In this document: in pieces, positions 48,140 through 57,363 of the stretch
Position numbering within the stretch: the stretch's first letter is position 1
Layout of the letters: each line of letters opens with the position of its first letter
Assembly: GCA_022747635.1 (NCBI GenBank)
Contig: JAKTNV010000009.1
Location: forward strand, 68,098,407 to 68,162,406
DNA from: Hetaerina americana
Lineage: Eukaryota > Arthropoda > Insecta > Odonata > Calopterygidae
Reading direction: 5' to 3'
DNA length: 64,000 nt
Program-made: the position numbers and the translations under genes
The notes under the pieces: generated by a model
What the model saw: the letters and a program-made list of their open reading frames with translations, nothing else
Told to the model about the DNA's origin: nothing
Databases searched by the model: none

Positions 48140-49245
48140 TATATCGTAACATAGTATATCCAGGTTAATAAAAATTTCCTAAAATGTTTTAGTCTCACAA
48201 TATAAAATATATTATACGAGTTTTGAACATAAATCTAAGGTTCTAAGACTCATTTGATACATTTTATACTTTATACTGCCAATTGCAAAAATAAAATGGC
48301 TATAATGGGCCTTTATATCTTCGGTAATCGATCTGAGCCAAGTTAATGTCAAGATAACTGCGTACAGACGTAAACATAGGTACAAAAACAACTACTTTCA
48401 TGCTTTATTTACTGTGCATATTTATATGGCAACTATGGCATTTGTAGTTCGTTAAAAATAAAGTTATCAAATTAATGTTTATTAATCTGTGTGATCATGA
48501 ACCGTGTTTAAAACGCTATAATTTCAATCCAATTCTTCTGTAATCCCTCCAATTCCTCTTCGTTCATGGTACACATACTACGAACTTTATTTTCTCGAAA
48601 TTCTTCGTAAGGTTTTCTGGTATTTCTAAAGAATTTTTCTTTACAATGTTGAATTTTTATGTGAACAAATAACCATTTTCTGTAATTTTAAGTGAAATGT
48701 GTATGAAAAGTTTTCTTCATTCTAGTTGCCTATCGTATAATGTATCTAGGAATAGCTATAGCCATTTAATTGCAAAATAAAATATTTTTATTATGTATTC
48801 CTGATTTCATCTTTTATTAATTATTCATTCAGAATAATATTTATGTGTTGCTAAATATAATTATCATGAATACCAAAGTAAATTTGCTGCGCACTGAAAG
48901 TCACATTTTTAACGTAATTATTTAGCTAAGGTATATTTAGAATACCGTTACAGCTCAAAAGAATATTTCTCTTCAAAAGGGGACCAATTGCGTTTGATAA
49001 TTTTGATTAGTTGTGAATGATTACTAGACAATTTATTTATGTCATGCGACTTTGAGGAAAATATAAAAAGATTAATTTGAAAGTAAAACAGCCAATTTTA
49101 CGAGCCCAAAGTGAAACGGTTACGTTTCCAAAACTAATTGAACTAGGGATAATATTTAATCTTCACCTTATTTTGAATAATCTAACGGTTGCTAACCCAA
49201 ATAACCTAAATGCTCCCTTAGTCAAACACAGGGAAAGCCCAAAAA
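48140..49245. other. AT-rich sequence, nothing firmly recognised
   Basis: From about 49,080 a plus-strand frame of 100 residues runs into the PLE nuclease fragment, but its first part has no readable reverse transcriptase motif. Confidence 0.4.
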
Positions 49246-49249
49246 GTGG

Positions 49250-49640
49250 TGTCGTGAATTCTTTGTGGCTGATCCTTGTGATAAGATTGCCCGAAAATGC
49301 AATAAACGGAGAGTCAATATCTCATTTCATAATCCGCATATCCTGGGAAAAATCCTATGCCACAACAAAGACAAATTAGAATTCCTCTTACAATTCGGAA
49401 TTTATAAGGAGTGTGATTTCTGTGCTGCGTGTACCATAGGCCAGACCGAAAGAAGCTTCAAAACTAGAATTAAAGTGCATGAAAGAGGCTGAAGGACATT
49501 TGACGAAACATCACTCCTAGTTAAGCATCCACTACAGTTATCCCACTCATGTAGATTCAATCCAGAAATTCTACACTACGAAACCAAGGGATAAGATTTG
49601 ATACTTTAGAGCAAACTGAAATTGTAAAATTAAATATGAA
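49250..49640 (+). pseudogene. PLE C-terminal GIY-YIG nuclease fragment
   Basis: Canonical PLEs encode a reverse transcriptase fused to a GIY-YIG endonuclease that nicks the target. The frame 49,265-49,492 reads KIARKCNKRRVNISFHNPH and LGKILCHNKDK, then GIYKECDFCAACTIGQTERS and FKTRIKVHE. This gives the GIY motif, the CxxC linker typical of PLEs, and YIG degraded to TIG, with the arginine retained. After a stop, other frames continue with HSCRFNPEILHYETKG and IRFDTLEQTEIVK, matching the C-terminal FNPxxLHxExKG and LxxLEQLEI blocks. The reverse transcriptase part is missing. The fragment is interrupted at about 49,642 by the next PLE hairpin. Confidence 0.75.
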
Positions 49641-49642
49641 TG

Positions 49643-49777
49643 TTCAAGAAGTTCTCTCGGGTTTCCCACCGGGTCAGGTTGCAGTACACCGACGTTTCGA
49701 AGGCTGACTCTGTCATCGTCTTCAGGGTGAAGTTCAGAGCATAAAAAAGGCCTGGTAACCCGAGAGAACTTCTTGAA
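49643..49777 (-). repeat. PLE-type hairpin with hammerhead-like core, minus strand
   Basis: Perfect 21 bp inverted repeats bound the unit (49,643-49,663 and 49,757-49,777; left arm starts TTCAAGAAGTTCTC). On the minus strand it holds CTGAAGA (49,725-49,719), a TGAC/GTCA hairpin as part of stem II, GAAA (49,698-49,695) and ACGTCGGT as stem III. The sequence differs from the other cores in this window, so it represents another PLE lineage. Confidence 0.55.
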
Positions 49778-49889
49778 TACCATACGCCGGGAAAACCCGT
49801 TTAAAATAACATTCAATATGAATGTTATTTTAAACATATTGAAATGTAATGAAATAATTGACTTTGTAATTCCACACACTTTATTTAAA

Positions 49890-49935
49890 AACACACGACC
49901 CAGGTTTCGACGTTGAACGTCATCATCAGGTGGTC
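49890..49935 (-). ncRNA. Hammerhead-like motif, left arm
   Basis: This is the exact inverted copy of the right-arm motif: CTGATGA at 49,929-49,923, stem II GACGT/ACGTC, GAAA, ACCTGGGT, then C and GTG on the minus strand. Confidence 0.6.
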
Positions 49936-50107
49936 CTCATAGAAGCACGCTGGCTATATATACCTTCTGATCATAGGAGGGGGGGGTTGGTCAGAGAGGG
50001 AGGTCGGAGGGGTAAAAAAGGTTACAATGTAGCTGGGAAGAAAAGAGAATTACATTTTTGATTTAGAAGAGTGGTAGGTCTAGGAGTGGGGAGTGGGAGG
50101 GATACAA

Positions 50108-50151
50108 AATTTTTGTCACAAAGTCACAAAAGTGACTTTGTGACAAAAATT
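50108..50151. repeat. 20 bp perfect hairpin at the left-arm/body junction
   Basis: Bases 50,108-50,127 are fully complementary to 50,132-50,151 with loop AAAA. The right side of the hairpin is the first coding part of the truncated PLE body; the left side is its inverted copy. Its centre differs from that of the 280 bp inverted repeat. Confidence 0.9.
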
Positions 50152-50292
50152 ATTCATTTTGAAGAAAAAGGTCAAAGGCTCGATGCTTTGGAGCAGTTAG
50201 AAATTTTGAAATGTGTCCGTTGGAAAGATGATCTTGCCAACGAAATTTTGTATCCCTCCCACTCCCCACTCCTAGACCTACCACTCTTCTAA
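50132..50292 (+). pseudogene. PLE protein C-terminus
   Basis: The frame reads KSDFVTKIIHFEEKGQRL, DALEQLEILK and DDLANEILYPSHSPLL, ending at TAA 50,290-50,292 inside the right arm. It matches the tail of the GIY-YIG PLE protein (HxExKG-LxxLEQLEI-LLNEQ-SPLL) and the corresponding part of the 49.25-49.64 kb copy. Everything upstream of this tail is missing from the insertion, so it is not functional. Confidence 0.7.
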
Positions 50293-50420
50293 ATCAAAAA
50301 TGTAATTCTCTTTTCTTCCCAGCTACATTGTAACCTTTTTTACCCCTCCGACCTCCCTCTCTGACCAACCCCCCCCTCCTATGATCAGAAGGTATATATA
50401 GCCAGCGTGCTTCTATGAGG

Positions 50421-50465
50421 ACCACCTGATGATGACGTTCAACGTCGAAACCTGGGTCGTGTGTT
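50421..50465 (+). ncRNA. Hammerhead-like ribozyme motif, right arm
   Basis: The core CTGATGA is at 50,426-50,432, followed by one extra T. Stem II GACGT/ACGTC (50,434-50,446) has loop TCA. GAAA is at 50,447-50,450, and stem III ACC/GGT (50,450-50,457) is closed by a tiny loop. Cleavage base C is at 50,458. CAC before the core pairs with GTG after the cleavage base. All core positions except the extra U fit the hammerhead consensus CUGANGA...GAAA...UH. Confidence 0.65.
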
Positions 50466-50517
50466 TTTAAATAAAGTGTGTGGAATTACAAAGTCAATTA
50501 TTTCATTACATTTCAAT

Positions 50518-50835
50518 ATGTTATGCAAATTCCACAAAGTTACGCCTGAGACAACAAATGTTATTTTAAACGACGAACTTTTGCAAACCACTCTCCTCTC
50601 CTCAGAGTCTCGTTCCCACAGCAAAAAAGCGAAACTTCCTCTCTCCTATCGACTCCACCCTACGCTTCGATTCTTAGTATGCGTCGATAAACCCTTCCCC
50701 GGCAATTTCCTGCTTAGAATCACTTATACCTTATCCCTTAACTTGCCTCTATCCCTTCGATACCTCCATTCTCTCTTAACCCTTCTTTATTCTTCCCTCC
50801 TTCCTACCGCCAGGACACCTGCCACCGTCCTCTAA
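50518..50835 (+). pseudogene. Frame after the right-arm hammerhead motif
   Basis: From ATG 50,518 the frame starts MLCKFHKVTPETTNVI, like the frames at 151 and 47,938, and stays open for 105 residues. The later part is leucine- and serine-rich with pyrimidine-rich codons and no known domain, so it may be a non-coding 3' region of another PLE copy that continues to the motif at 51,008. Confidence 0.35.
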
Positions 50836-51002
50836 AAAGATGACCACAATTGCTTAAGACCCTCGCTCTTTACCTCTCCTTTTCTGTAGTTTACCTATAT
50901 CTTTGGGTTTTAAATATTTCTCCTCTTTGCCCAGGCCTACCTTACTTCTCACTCTTTTCTTGCCCCCTCCCTTCCTCATTTATCACAATTTGAACCTTGC
51001 CT

Positions 51003-51050
51003 TTAACATGAAGATGGTTCGATGAACCGAAACGCATTGTACGTTGCAAA
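51003..51050 (+). ncRNA. Hammerhead-like motif of another PLE lineage
   Basis: ATGAAGA at 51,008-51,014 (C3 of the consensus replaced by A) is followed by an extra T, stem II GGTTC/GAACC with loop GAT, GAAA at 51,029-51,032, and ACG/CGT as stem III. A pyrimidine-rich stretch precedes it. The core substitution suggests loss of activity. Confidence 0.45.
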
Positions 51051-51229
51051 TAAATCTATGAAAAAATGCACATTTTATTTTTCTAATAATGTTGTCAAAT
51101 ATTTGATCGTTGATTATTTAGAAGATGAAGGAATTGAATGAAGGAACACGTGAATTTTTTCATATTTCCTTGATTCCATATTTTCCATGCATAAGGCTTC
51201 CGTTGTATACATCAGCGATTGAAGAATAC

Positions 51230-51860
51230 TCTATCAACTATGCAAAAAGCAAGTAGCCAAAGTGTGAATGAGAGATGGAAGCCATTGAGAGGCTAAAATT
51301 AACAAAGGAGTTAGACCAGAATGTAACCTCTCACCTGCATTGTCCAACATGCACCCGGAGGAGGTAATAAGAAAAGCACAAGGCATCGGATTGAACGGAA
51401 TTAGGGTGAATGGAGAAGAGATAAACATGCTAAGCTTCGCCGACGATATTGGAATGACAGCAAAAAAACCAGGAGGATGTTCAAAGGTCACTAAACATAT
51501 TGGATCAAATTCTACAAAGATACAACATGAATATAGACAAGACGAAGACTTAAATCCTAGAATGTGGAAGAGAGAAGCGGAATAGAGTAGTGGCACTGAA
51601 AGGACAAAAATTAGAGCAAGTGGATTCCTTCACCTATCTCGGATGTACCATCAAATGGAACGGAAGAAGTACTACAGGCATCAAACGAAGAATCACCCAA
51701 ATTAAAAAAGCATTCACAAGACAACTGCTGTGGTCAAAGCAGATAGAACTGCAGACTAGGAAACAATGCGTGAAAATATTCGTATGGAGCGTGGCCTTCC
51801 ATGGATCGGAAGCATATACCATCGGAAAAGTAGACCAGAAAATATAGAAGCCTCCAAAAC
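51230..51860 (+). mobile_element. LINE copy H, best preserved reverse transcriptase fragment
   Basis: The frames 51,340-51,585 and 51,590-51,847 cover consecutive parts of a reverse transcriptase. Before them GVRPECNLSPALSNMH (from about 51,310) is the QGCxLSPxLFNMY block. IRVNGEEINMLSFADDIGMT (about 51,400-51,460) contains the two catalytic aspartates. NMNIDKTKT can be read across a frameshift near 51,535. VDSFTYLGCTIKWNGRS (about 51,620-51,670) and IKRRITQIKKAF follow. CVKIFVWSVAFHGSEAYTI is the LYGSETWT block. It is broken by two or more frameshifts and truncated at both ends. It diverges from copies A to G and is probably a younger subfamily. Confidence 0.8.
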
Positions 51861-51869
51861 CTGGCGCTG

Positions 51870-52765
51870 GAAGAGGTATCGTTTTAAGGTTAATATCAAG
51901 TGGGAAAATGTTCTTTAAAATTGCATTGGTACTATCAATTACGGGTATTCATTAATGCACAGATATTTATTTCCACTAATATTATATAACTCTTTTCAAA
52001 TAGGATTATTATGAATTGAAAAAGTTAATACGCAGGAAATATTAGCGTTTTAGTGAATTTGGTATTATATTTTACGCTATGAATTGTAAAGTAATGTAAA
52101 ATATCGTGAAATAACGCGTCATTTTAGGATTAATTATATCCTATATTTCATGACTGCTGCTCTAACCACGAATTCAAAGCATACGAAATTACAAGGATGT
52201 TTCCATTCTTGAATTTTTACTCTGTAGTGAATATTGCAATACTATCAGGTATTTAAAAATTTGTATTTGATTATTCGGCAGTGAAAGCCTGAATCATATC
52301 CAAAACTTAATATAAAGCTGAATCCGCTGTTATATGTTTGCTACCTCTCCCTCACAATCGACTACAACCTTGAAGGCCTATGCTGATGGGAGAAATAATA
52401 TCGTCATGGTTTTCTCATCAAAGCCAGAGAGGTTGAAGGATAGGTGGAGACAGATAAAAGATAGTCCGTTCAGTGTCTATTCCTCAGTTGGGCGTCTATA
52501 AAGGCGCCTGACCATAGTGGGGTGGCAATTGAATGATGGTGCCCCGTTAAAAACACTTTAGAGGAAGAACATCACAAACATACTTAGTTATATATCTCTG
52601 GAATGCCATGAGGGGCATTATAAAGAAAATGTGTCCTAGTAACTACGGAACTCGCTCCAATTGGCCGTGTATCTTGCTCGCAGCCGGGTAGTCAAGGCTT
52701 GCGCGGGCGTCATCTCACGAAACCCTTGTAGTGCAAAAGCTACAGCTACAGCAGTTAAACAGGAG
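51870..52765. other. No gene recognised; end may be LINE 5' region
   Basis: Bases 52,330-52,765 are more GC-rich and lead directly into the endonuclease of LINE copy I, so they may be that element's 5' untranslated region. Confidence 0.35.
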
Positions 52766-52769
52766 ACGC

Positions 52770-53440
52770 AGGACAGGACAAAGTTAGTCCATATATGAAC
52801 TTGGAATGATGGAAAAATGGAGAATATAATAAAAGAGATGAAGGTGTTAGGAATTTTTGCGGTTAGACGAAAGGAGCGGTGATTGCTGGAGCAGAGGTTG
52901 CAGAGGTGAATTGAGCGGCGGGAAATAAACCAGGGGTGTAAATAATACGAAAATACAAGGTAGGAAGGAGCGTAGTTAACATAGAACGAGTATCTGATAA
53001 AATATGATAATTTTAAGCAAAATCGGAACCAACGAAATTGGTAATTTTAAAGCTGTACATGCCATCAGACAAAAACTATGCAGGAAGAAGTGGATAGGGT
53101 TTACGATCAGGTAGCGGAAGTTATCGGGGTACCTGAAGAGAAAGCATTTAAGTGATGGGGGATGATTAAAACGCATCAGTAGGCTAAAAAGAGAAGATGA
53201 TGAGGATTACGGTTGAGGAAAGTAGGCATTACCACGGGGAGAATGTAATTGAGTTCTGCCGGAGATGGTAGTTAGTCATAACCAACACTTGCTTTAGACA
53301 CCACAAAAAGCGCAGGCACGTACGGACTAGGCCAGCTGACTGCAAAATGCATCAATTAGGTTATATATGACTAGGTACAGACTTAGGAACAATATAATCA
53401 CTTCTGACAGTTTTCAGAGAAAGAATGGACACCCGGATCA
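52770..53440 (+). mobile_element. Decayed LINE copy I (endonuclease domain)
   Basis: Readable blocks in order: TWNDGKMENIIKEMKVLGI (about 52,800-52,855) for the TWNVRT start; EEVDRVYDQVAEVIG (about 53,083-53,130); VMGDD (about 53,153), with the catalytic D of the GDFN block; NTCFRHHKKRRH (about 53,283-53,320); and MTRYRLRNNIIT (about 53,369-53,404). Stops separate the blocks. It ends at the tail of the minus-strand LINE at 53,441. LINE copy J on the other side starts about where this domain should end, so I and J look like one split element. Confidence 0.7.
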
Positions 53441-54240
53441 TAATTATTATTATTATTAAAAATACACATGTGCTGATAGACATTGTCAGGTGGCACACAA
53501 GTCCCAAATAATCGCAAAAGATAATAGATAAAATCAGAGTTCATAACACAAATCTCTTTAACAAAACAAGCGAATCCCCATCCCATTTACAACGATTAAT
53601 CAGTAAGAAAAAAAATTAAGCTATTACATATAATACAATACACCACACATCAATCAAATTATTACATATGTAACTTTCATCTATTCTTAAAAGTATACAC
53701 TCTGTTAGGAAAGGGATCGAATATTATTGCAAGTAAGGTGTTCCAATCAACAATTGTTCTATTTAGAAAAGAACATTTTTTTTATTTGTTCTCTTTGCCT
53801 GGCATTTTACCTTAAAGTTGTGATCATTTCTGCCTATAAAATTTGGGTTCCCCGCCTCTTTCCTAAGATCTGCCCAAGCTTTCTCCTCCTTCAGAATTCG
53901 GAACATTCCACCAAGTCTGCTTACTTTCCTTCTAGTTTGTAGAGGTTCCCAACCCAACGTTTCTAGCATGTCAGACACTCTCTATCCTCCTATGCTTCCC
54001 CAGTACATAATGGGCAGCCTTTCTTTGCACCTTTCCCAGTTTTTTAATATAACCTTCTTCATGAGGGTCCCATACAAGAGAAGCGTACTCTAAAATTGGT
54101 CTTACTAGGGTCTGATACTCCTTGGTTGCTCTAACGCTCCCTTTGAGGTTTCTCATCACCCAATGAAGAGTTTTGAAAGCTTTCTTAAAGATGTACTCCA
54201 CATTTAGCCCCCACCCTAAGTCCTTAGTTAAATATACACT
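53441..54240 (-). mobile_element. CR1/Jockey-like LINE 3' fragment
   Basis: On the minus strand the frame 54,201-53,971, extended upstream by VYLTKDLGWGLN, reads EYIFKKAFKTLHWVMRNLKG and LVRPILEYASLVWDPHEE, then KKLGKVQRKAAHYV. The next frame (53,978-53,763) continues MSDMLETLGWEPLQTRRKVS. This is the conserved C-terminal part of CR1/Jockey-type LINE proteins (YLG...LVRPxLEYAxxVWDP...KLExVQRRAARFV...MLxxLGWxxLxxRR). Only one frameshift breaks it. At the left edge an (ATT)n stretch at 53,443-53,458 would be its 3' (AAT)n tail. It is 5' truncated, a normal outcome of target-primed reverse transcription. Confidence 0.85.
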
Positions 54241-54249
54241 ATATAATAC

Positions 54250-55760
54250 ATGGGGAATTGATTTGGTAAATGAAGTGTAGAAACATTTACAGGATCAACG
54301 AGGAATGAGTATCATTTAGCGGTTGTGCGAATCGTGAATGAGGAAAGGGAGCTGAGAACTACTGTATGAAAGAAAATGCGAGTATATCAAAATAGGAATA
54401 CTGAAAGCCGCAAACAAAACAATACGGACTGTAAATAGGCAATACTACAGACAAGAGTATTAGAAAGATAGATGAGAGACGGATATGGTGAGTTTGGTAG
54501 AAGAAATTATAAATAGCCTAATAGTTTATTGAAACGCGTAAAAATAGAGGATGATGATGGAAAACGCAGTGCTAGGATATAGAAATTCTACCGAGGTAGG
54601 ATGAAATAGGTGCGCTTTCAGGAAGATTAAAACCCTGTTAGGAAGCATTGCGAAATGTCGTTGATAAGAATTAATGATAAATTAGGAAAAGTATTAGTTG
54701 AACCGGAAAACATCCAAAAGAGGTGAAAAAGGTATATTCAGGAGCTTTATGGTAAATAAATTAGACCAGCGAAGATTAGAGATAAATAGAAAATATGCCA
54801 TAAGTGAGGTTAGCTTAGATCTAGGTTTACTTCACTGGGAAATAGAAAGAAAAGTAAGGGAATTGAACTCTAATAAGAACTTGGAGGTAGATAACATTCC
54901 TGTGGAACTATTCAACGGTTTAAGAAAATGAGCAAAAGAGGTTTTTTATGGGCTGATTCGTTGCATTTATGAAGGGGTAATTCTCCTAAAAGACAGAGAA
55001 GTGTAACTTTCTATTCCAAAAAAGGGAAAGGCAGCAATATGTAACGGCTATAGAAATAAAAGGCTGCTGCCGTAAACACCGTAAGTAGTTTTCAGTGAAC
55101 GCGAGGCAAATGATTAGATAGGGCAGGATTAATTTGGATTCAGGAAGTATAAATACTTCTGCAACCGATCGCATGATGTCATAGAAATTTTAACATAAAT
55201 AATAAAGAGGAACATTGAATACAATCAGGATGTATATATTTTTTTTAAACTAAAAAGAAGGCATTGGATAGAGTAAATTGGGTGGAATGAATGTCTTTCT
55301 TGCTGAAAAAGAAGTAGATTGGAGAGATAGGTCTATTTTTACCTGTGCTGTTCAACCAATGAAGTGAATTAAAATGGTTAAAGGAGCATAAAAGAACCTG
55401 AGGTAAGGATGAAGGTCAGTGGGGAATTTTTATAATCAGTTAGGTCTGCGGGTGATCAGAGTTTATTTTGTAAGACGGTCAGGGGTCTACCAAGACCCCT
55501 GAGGGCATGAAACATTCAGAATGATAGGTATTACATGAGAAAAAATGCAGTAAAATAAAGGTAAAAGCGGTTTTAAAGGAAGAGGAGAGACAAACGAAAC
55601 AAAATAGGAAGGACAACACCGGAGCAGATGGAAATCTTTAAGTGTCTCCAAAGTGTTTTGGACTGGATACGGAGATAAGATAAGGAAATGCGTTAGGCCA
55701 TTATTGAGACATTAAAAGAGGACATTAATGACAGGGACCTTGAGTATGAATACTAATACT
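54250..55760 (+). mobile_element. Decayed LINE copy J (linker and reverse transcriptase)
   Basis: Blocks in order on the plus strand: LVEPENIQKR and RYIQELYG (about 54,685-54,755), the pre-palm block; RKVRELNSNKNLEVDNIPVE and LFNGLRK in the frame 54,698-54,931, matching IKELKNNKAPGxDGIPAELF; KKALDRVNWVE (about 55,250-55,290) with the catalytic aspartate of FEKAFDRVNW; RVKVSGEFL (about 55,405); a degraded FADD as AGDQS (about 55,448); and EQMEIFKCLQSVLDW (about 55,624-55,670) for VExFxYLGSVxxxDG. It is inactive through many stops and probably continues copy I. Confidence 0.75.
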
Positions 55761-55769
55761 ATTCCATAA

Positions 55770-56985
55770 AATGTAATAACATTTTCACCAGGTGACCATG
55801 AAAATCTTCTGCGGAACACTAAGATTCGGTGTTCAACTAATAAAATCATGTTCAATCTTCCTGGGTCTAAATCAGATCAATTATTCAATTAATCAATCAA
55901 CTCAACCATCGATTGGCAGTGCCAACCTAAATACAATAAATCAATGACTTAATGAAGGAATTTCAAATAAGTGTATTAGTTTATAATTTTTTACTTTTGT
56001 CAGTCATATTTAGTTTTTTTGAATCAAACATGCATAACCACAATAATATTACATTAAGTGAATCTTCCAAATATTTGTTCTTAAATGACCTGCCACCAGA
56101 TGAAATAAATTAGCATTATTGAATATGAAGATGTTTGTTGCTATGCATCAATGCTTTTACCGTTCGCTCATATTCGGACGGTATTCATGTTGTCATGATC
56201 TCTAAGTTGATATGACAGAATTCTCAATATTTATTTAAAAACTTTTGCAAATACATTACTAAAAATATTTTATAAATAGGATCACCTTATATAAATACGA
56301 AACGGGAAATCTGACCGCCGCCATTTTCCGCCGAAACTAACGCCGTTAGCGATTGAGAACGGCTTGATATCGCGTTGAGTTCGGCTTGTTTTCTCGTTGA
56401 GTTATGTTTTCGACCAATTGAATGCGGCCGTTGGTAATTTGTGAGGAAATTCTCATTCTTGCAATCGTACTCACCTGACAAATACTACCCAGAGGAGTAA
56501 AATAAGCGTAATATTTAGTAGATTGGCCCTTACTTGAAATTTTTCAATTTTCACAATTCTTTTAGGTTTTCAAGGCAAAAGTGCTGTTGCTTGAATTCAT
56601 AGCAAAAGTATCTACAAAAAAATGTTACTTACACTCTGGGTGAATATCAGGCATTTCAAAACGTAATATCAAGCATTTCTTAGTCCATGATTATACAACA
56701 TTCGGAACTGTTTGATAATTTAAGTCTTCATCCTCCTTTATATAAAGTATTTATTGTTTATATCTACGTTGTTTGTTCCTATTGGGATTATGAAAAATTC
56801 ATTAATATTTTTTGCTCCAAGTTCTGCGTTTTTTACCAAATAATATCTTTTATTTGTTATCGGACGATTAAAATGAAAAATATTGTTATATTTATATATT
56901 AAATAACATAGATTGTAATTGAGAAACGATTTCCTCTTATTTGAGTAACTAGGGAATACTTTTCCATACATTCACATACACAACA
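55770..56985. other. AT-rich sequence with a short GC-rich core
   Basis: At 56,300-56,440 CpG density rises. GCCGCCATTTT at 56,317-56,327 matches the YY1/Pho-type consensus on the minus strand, and CTAACGCCGTTAG is a small palindrome. No frame with a domain. Confidence 0.35.
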
Positions 56986-56989
56986 TACA

Positions 56990-57018
56990 TACATGTATAA
57001 ATATATATATATATAATA

Positions 57019-57066
<48 letters not shown>

Positions 57067-57070
57067 TATA
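56990..57070. repeat. (TA)n-rich microsatellite
   Basis: Imperfect alternating TA with short TAATA interruptions, followed by a brief TG run. Confidence 0.9.
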
Positions 57071-57087
57071 TGTGTGTATCATTATAT

Positions 57088-57363
57088 GGGCCGCGGTAGT
57101 CCACTGGGTAGAGTGTTGGGCAGCTGACCGGAGGGTTCGATTCCCGGGCAAGGCACTCTGGGCACCTGCAGCTCCACCCAATCTATGTGATTTTTCGGGT
57201 ACCAGGTGTTCCTGGGAAACCATAACCGGCACAGGGAAAGGAACTGGCCCCCCTACCCTGATGTGTGAATTTTCACACGCCGTATAGGGCTTAGTACTGG
57301 GTGATCTCTACCATCACCTACTAAACCGACCTTCGGGTTGATTACTGTGTTTATGGTTTTTTA
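57088..57363 (+). mobile_element. tRNA-derived SINE, family copy 2, with target-site duplication
   Basis: The 276 bp unit starts GGGCCGCGGTAGTCC with an A-box-like AGTCCACTGGGTAGAGTG and a perfect B box GGTTCGATTCCC (57,135-57,146). The body shares GGAACTGGCCCCCCTACC, TGATGTGTGAATTTTCACAC and the CTTCGGGTTGATTAC tail with the copy at 14.9 kb. It is flanked by TATCATTATAT at 57,077-57,087 and 57,364-57,374, an 11 bp target-site duplication in the AT-rich microsatellite. The intact box suggests it is younger than copy 1. The 86-residue minus frame and 71-residue plus frame across it are not genes. Confidence 0.9.

Larger units (their letters stand above)
49833..50522 (+). mobile_element. Recent PLE insertion: 280 bp inverted pseudo-LTRs around a truncated ORF end
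   Basis: The left arm (49,833-50,112) and right arm (50,243-50,522) are both 280 bases long. I found no mismatch in the stretches I compared, including the G8/C8 and A6/T6 runs. The 130-base spacer contains the last part of a PLE protein. A 5'-truncated body with an inverted copy of its own pseudo-LTR at the 5' side is a known PLE insertion form. Both arms carry a hammerhead-like core, facing outward from the centre. A possible target-site duplication AATGTTATTTTAAAC lies at 49,821-49,835 and 50,557-50,571. Arm identity indicates a very young insertion. Confidence 0.85.
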
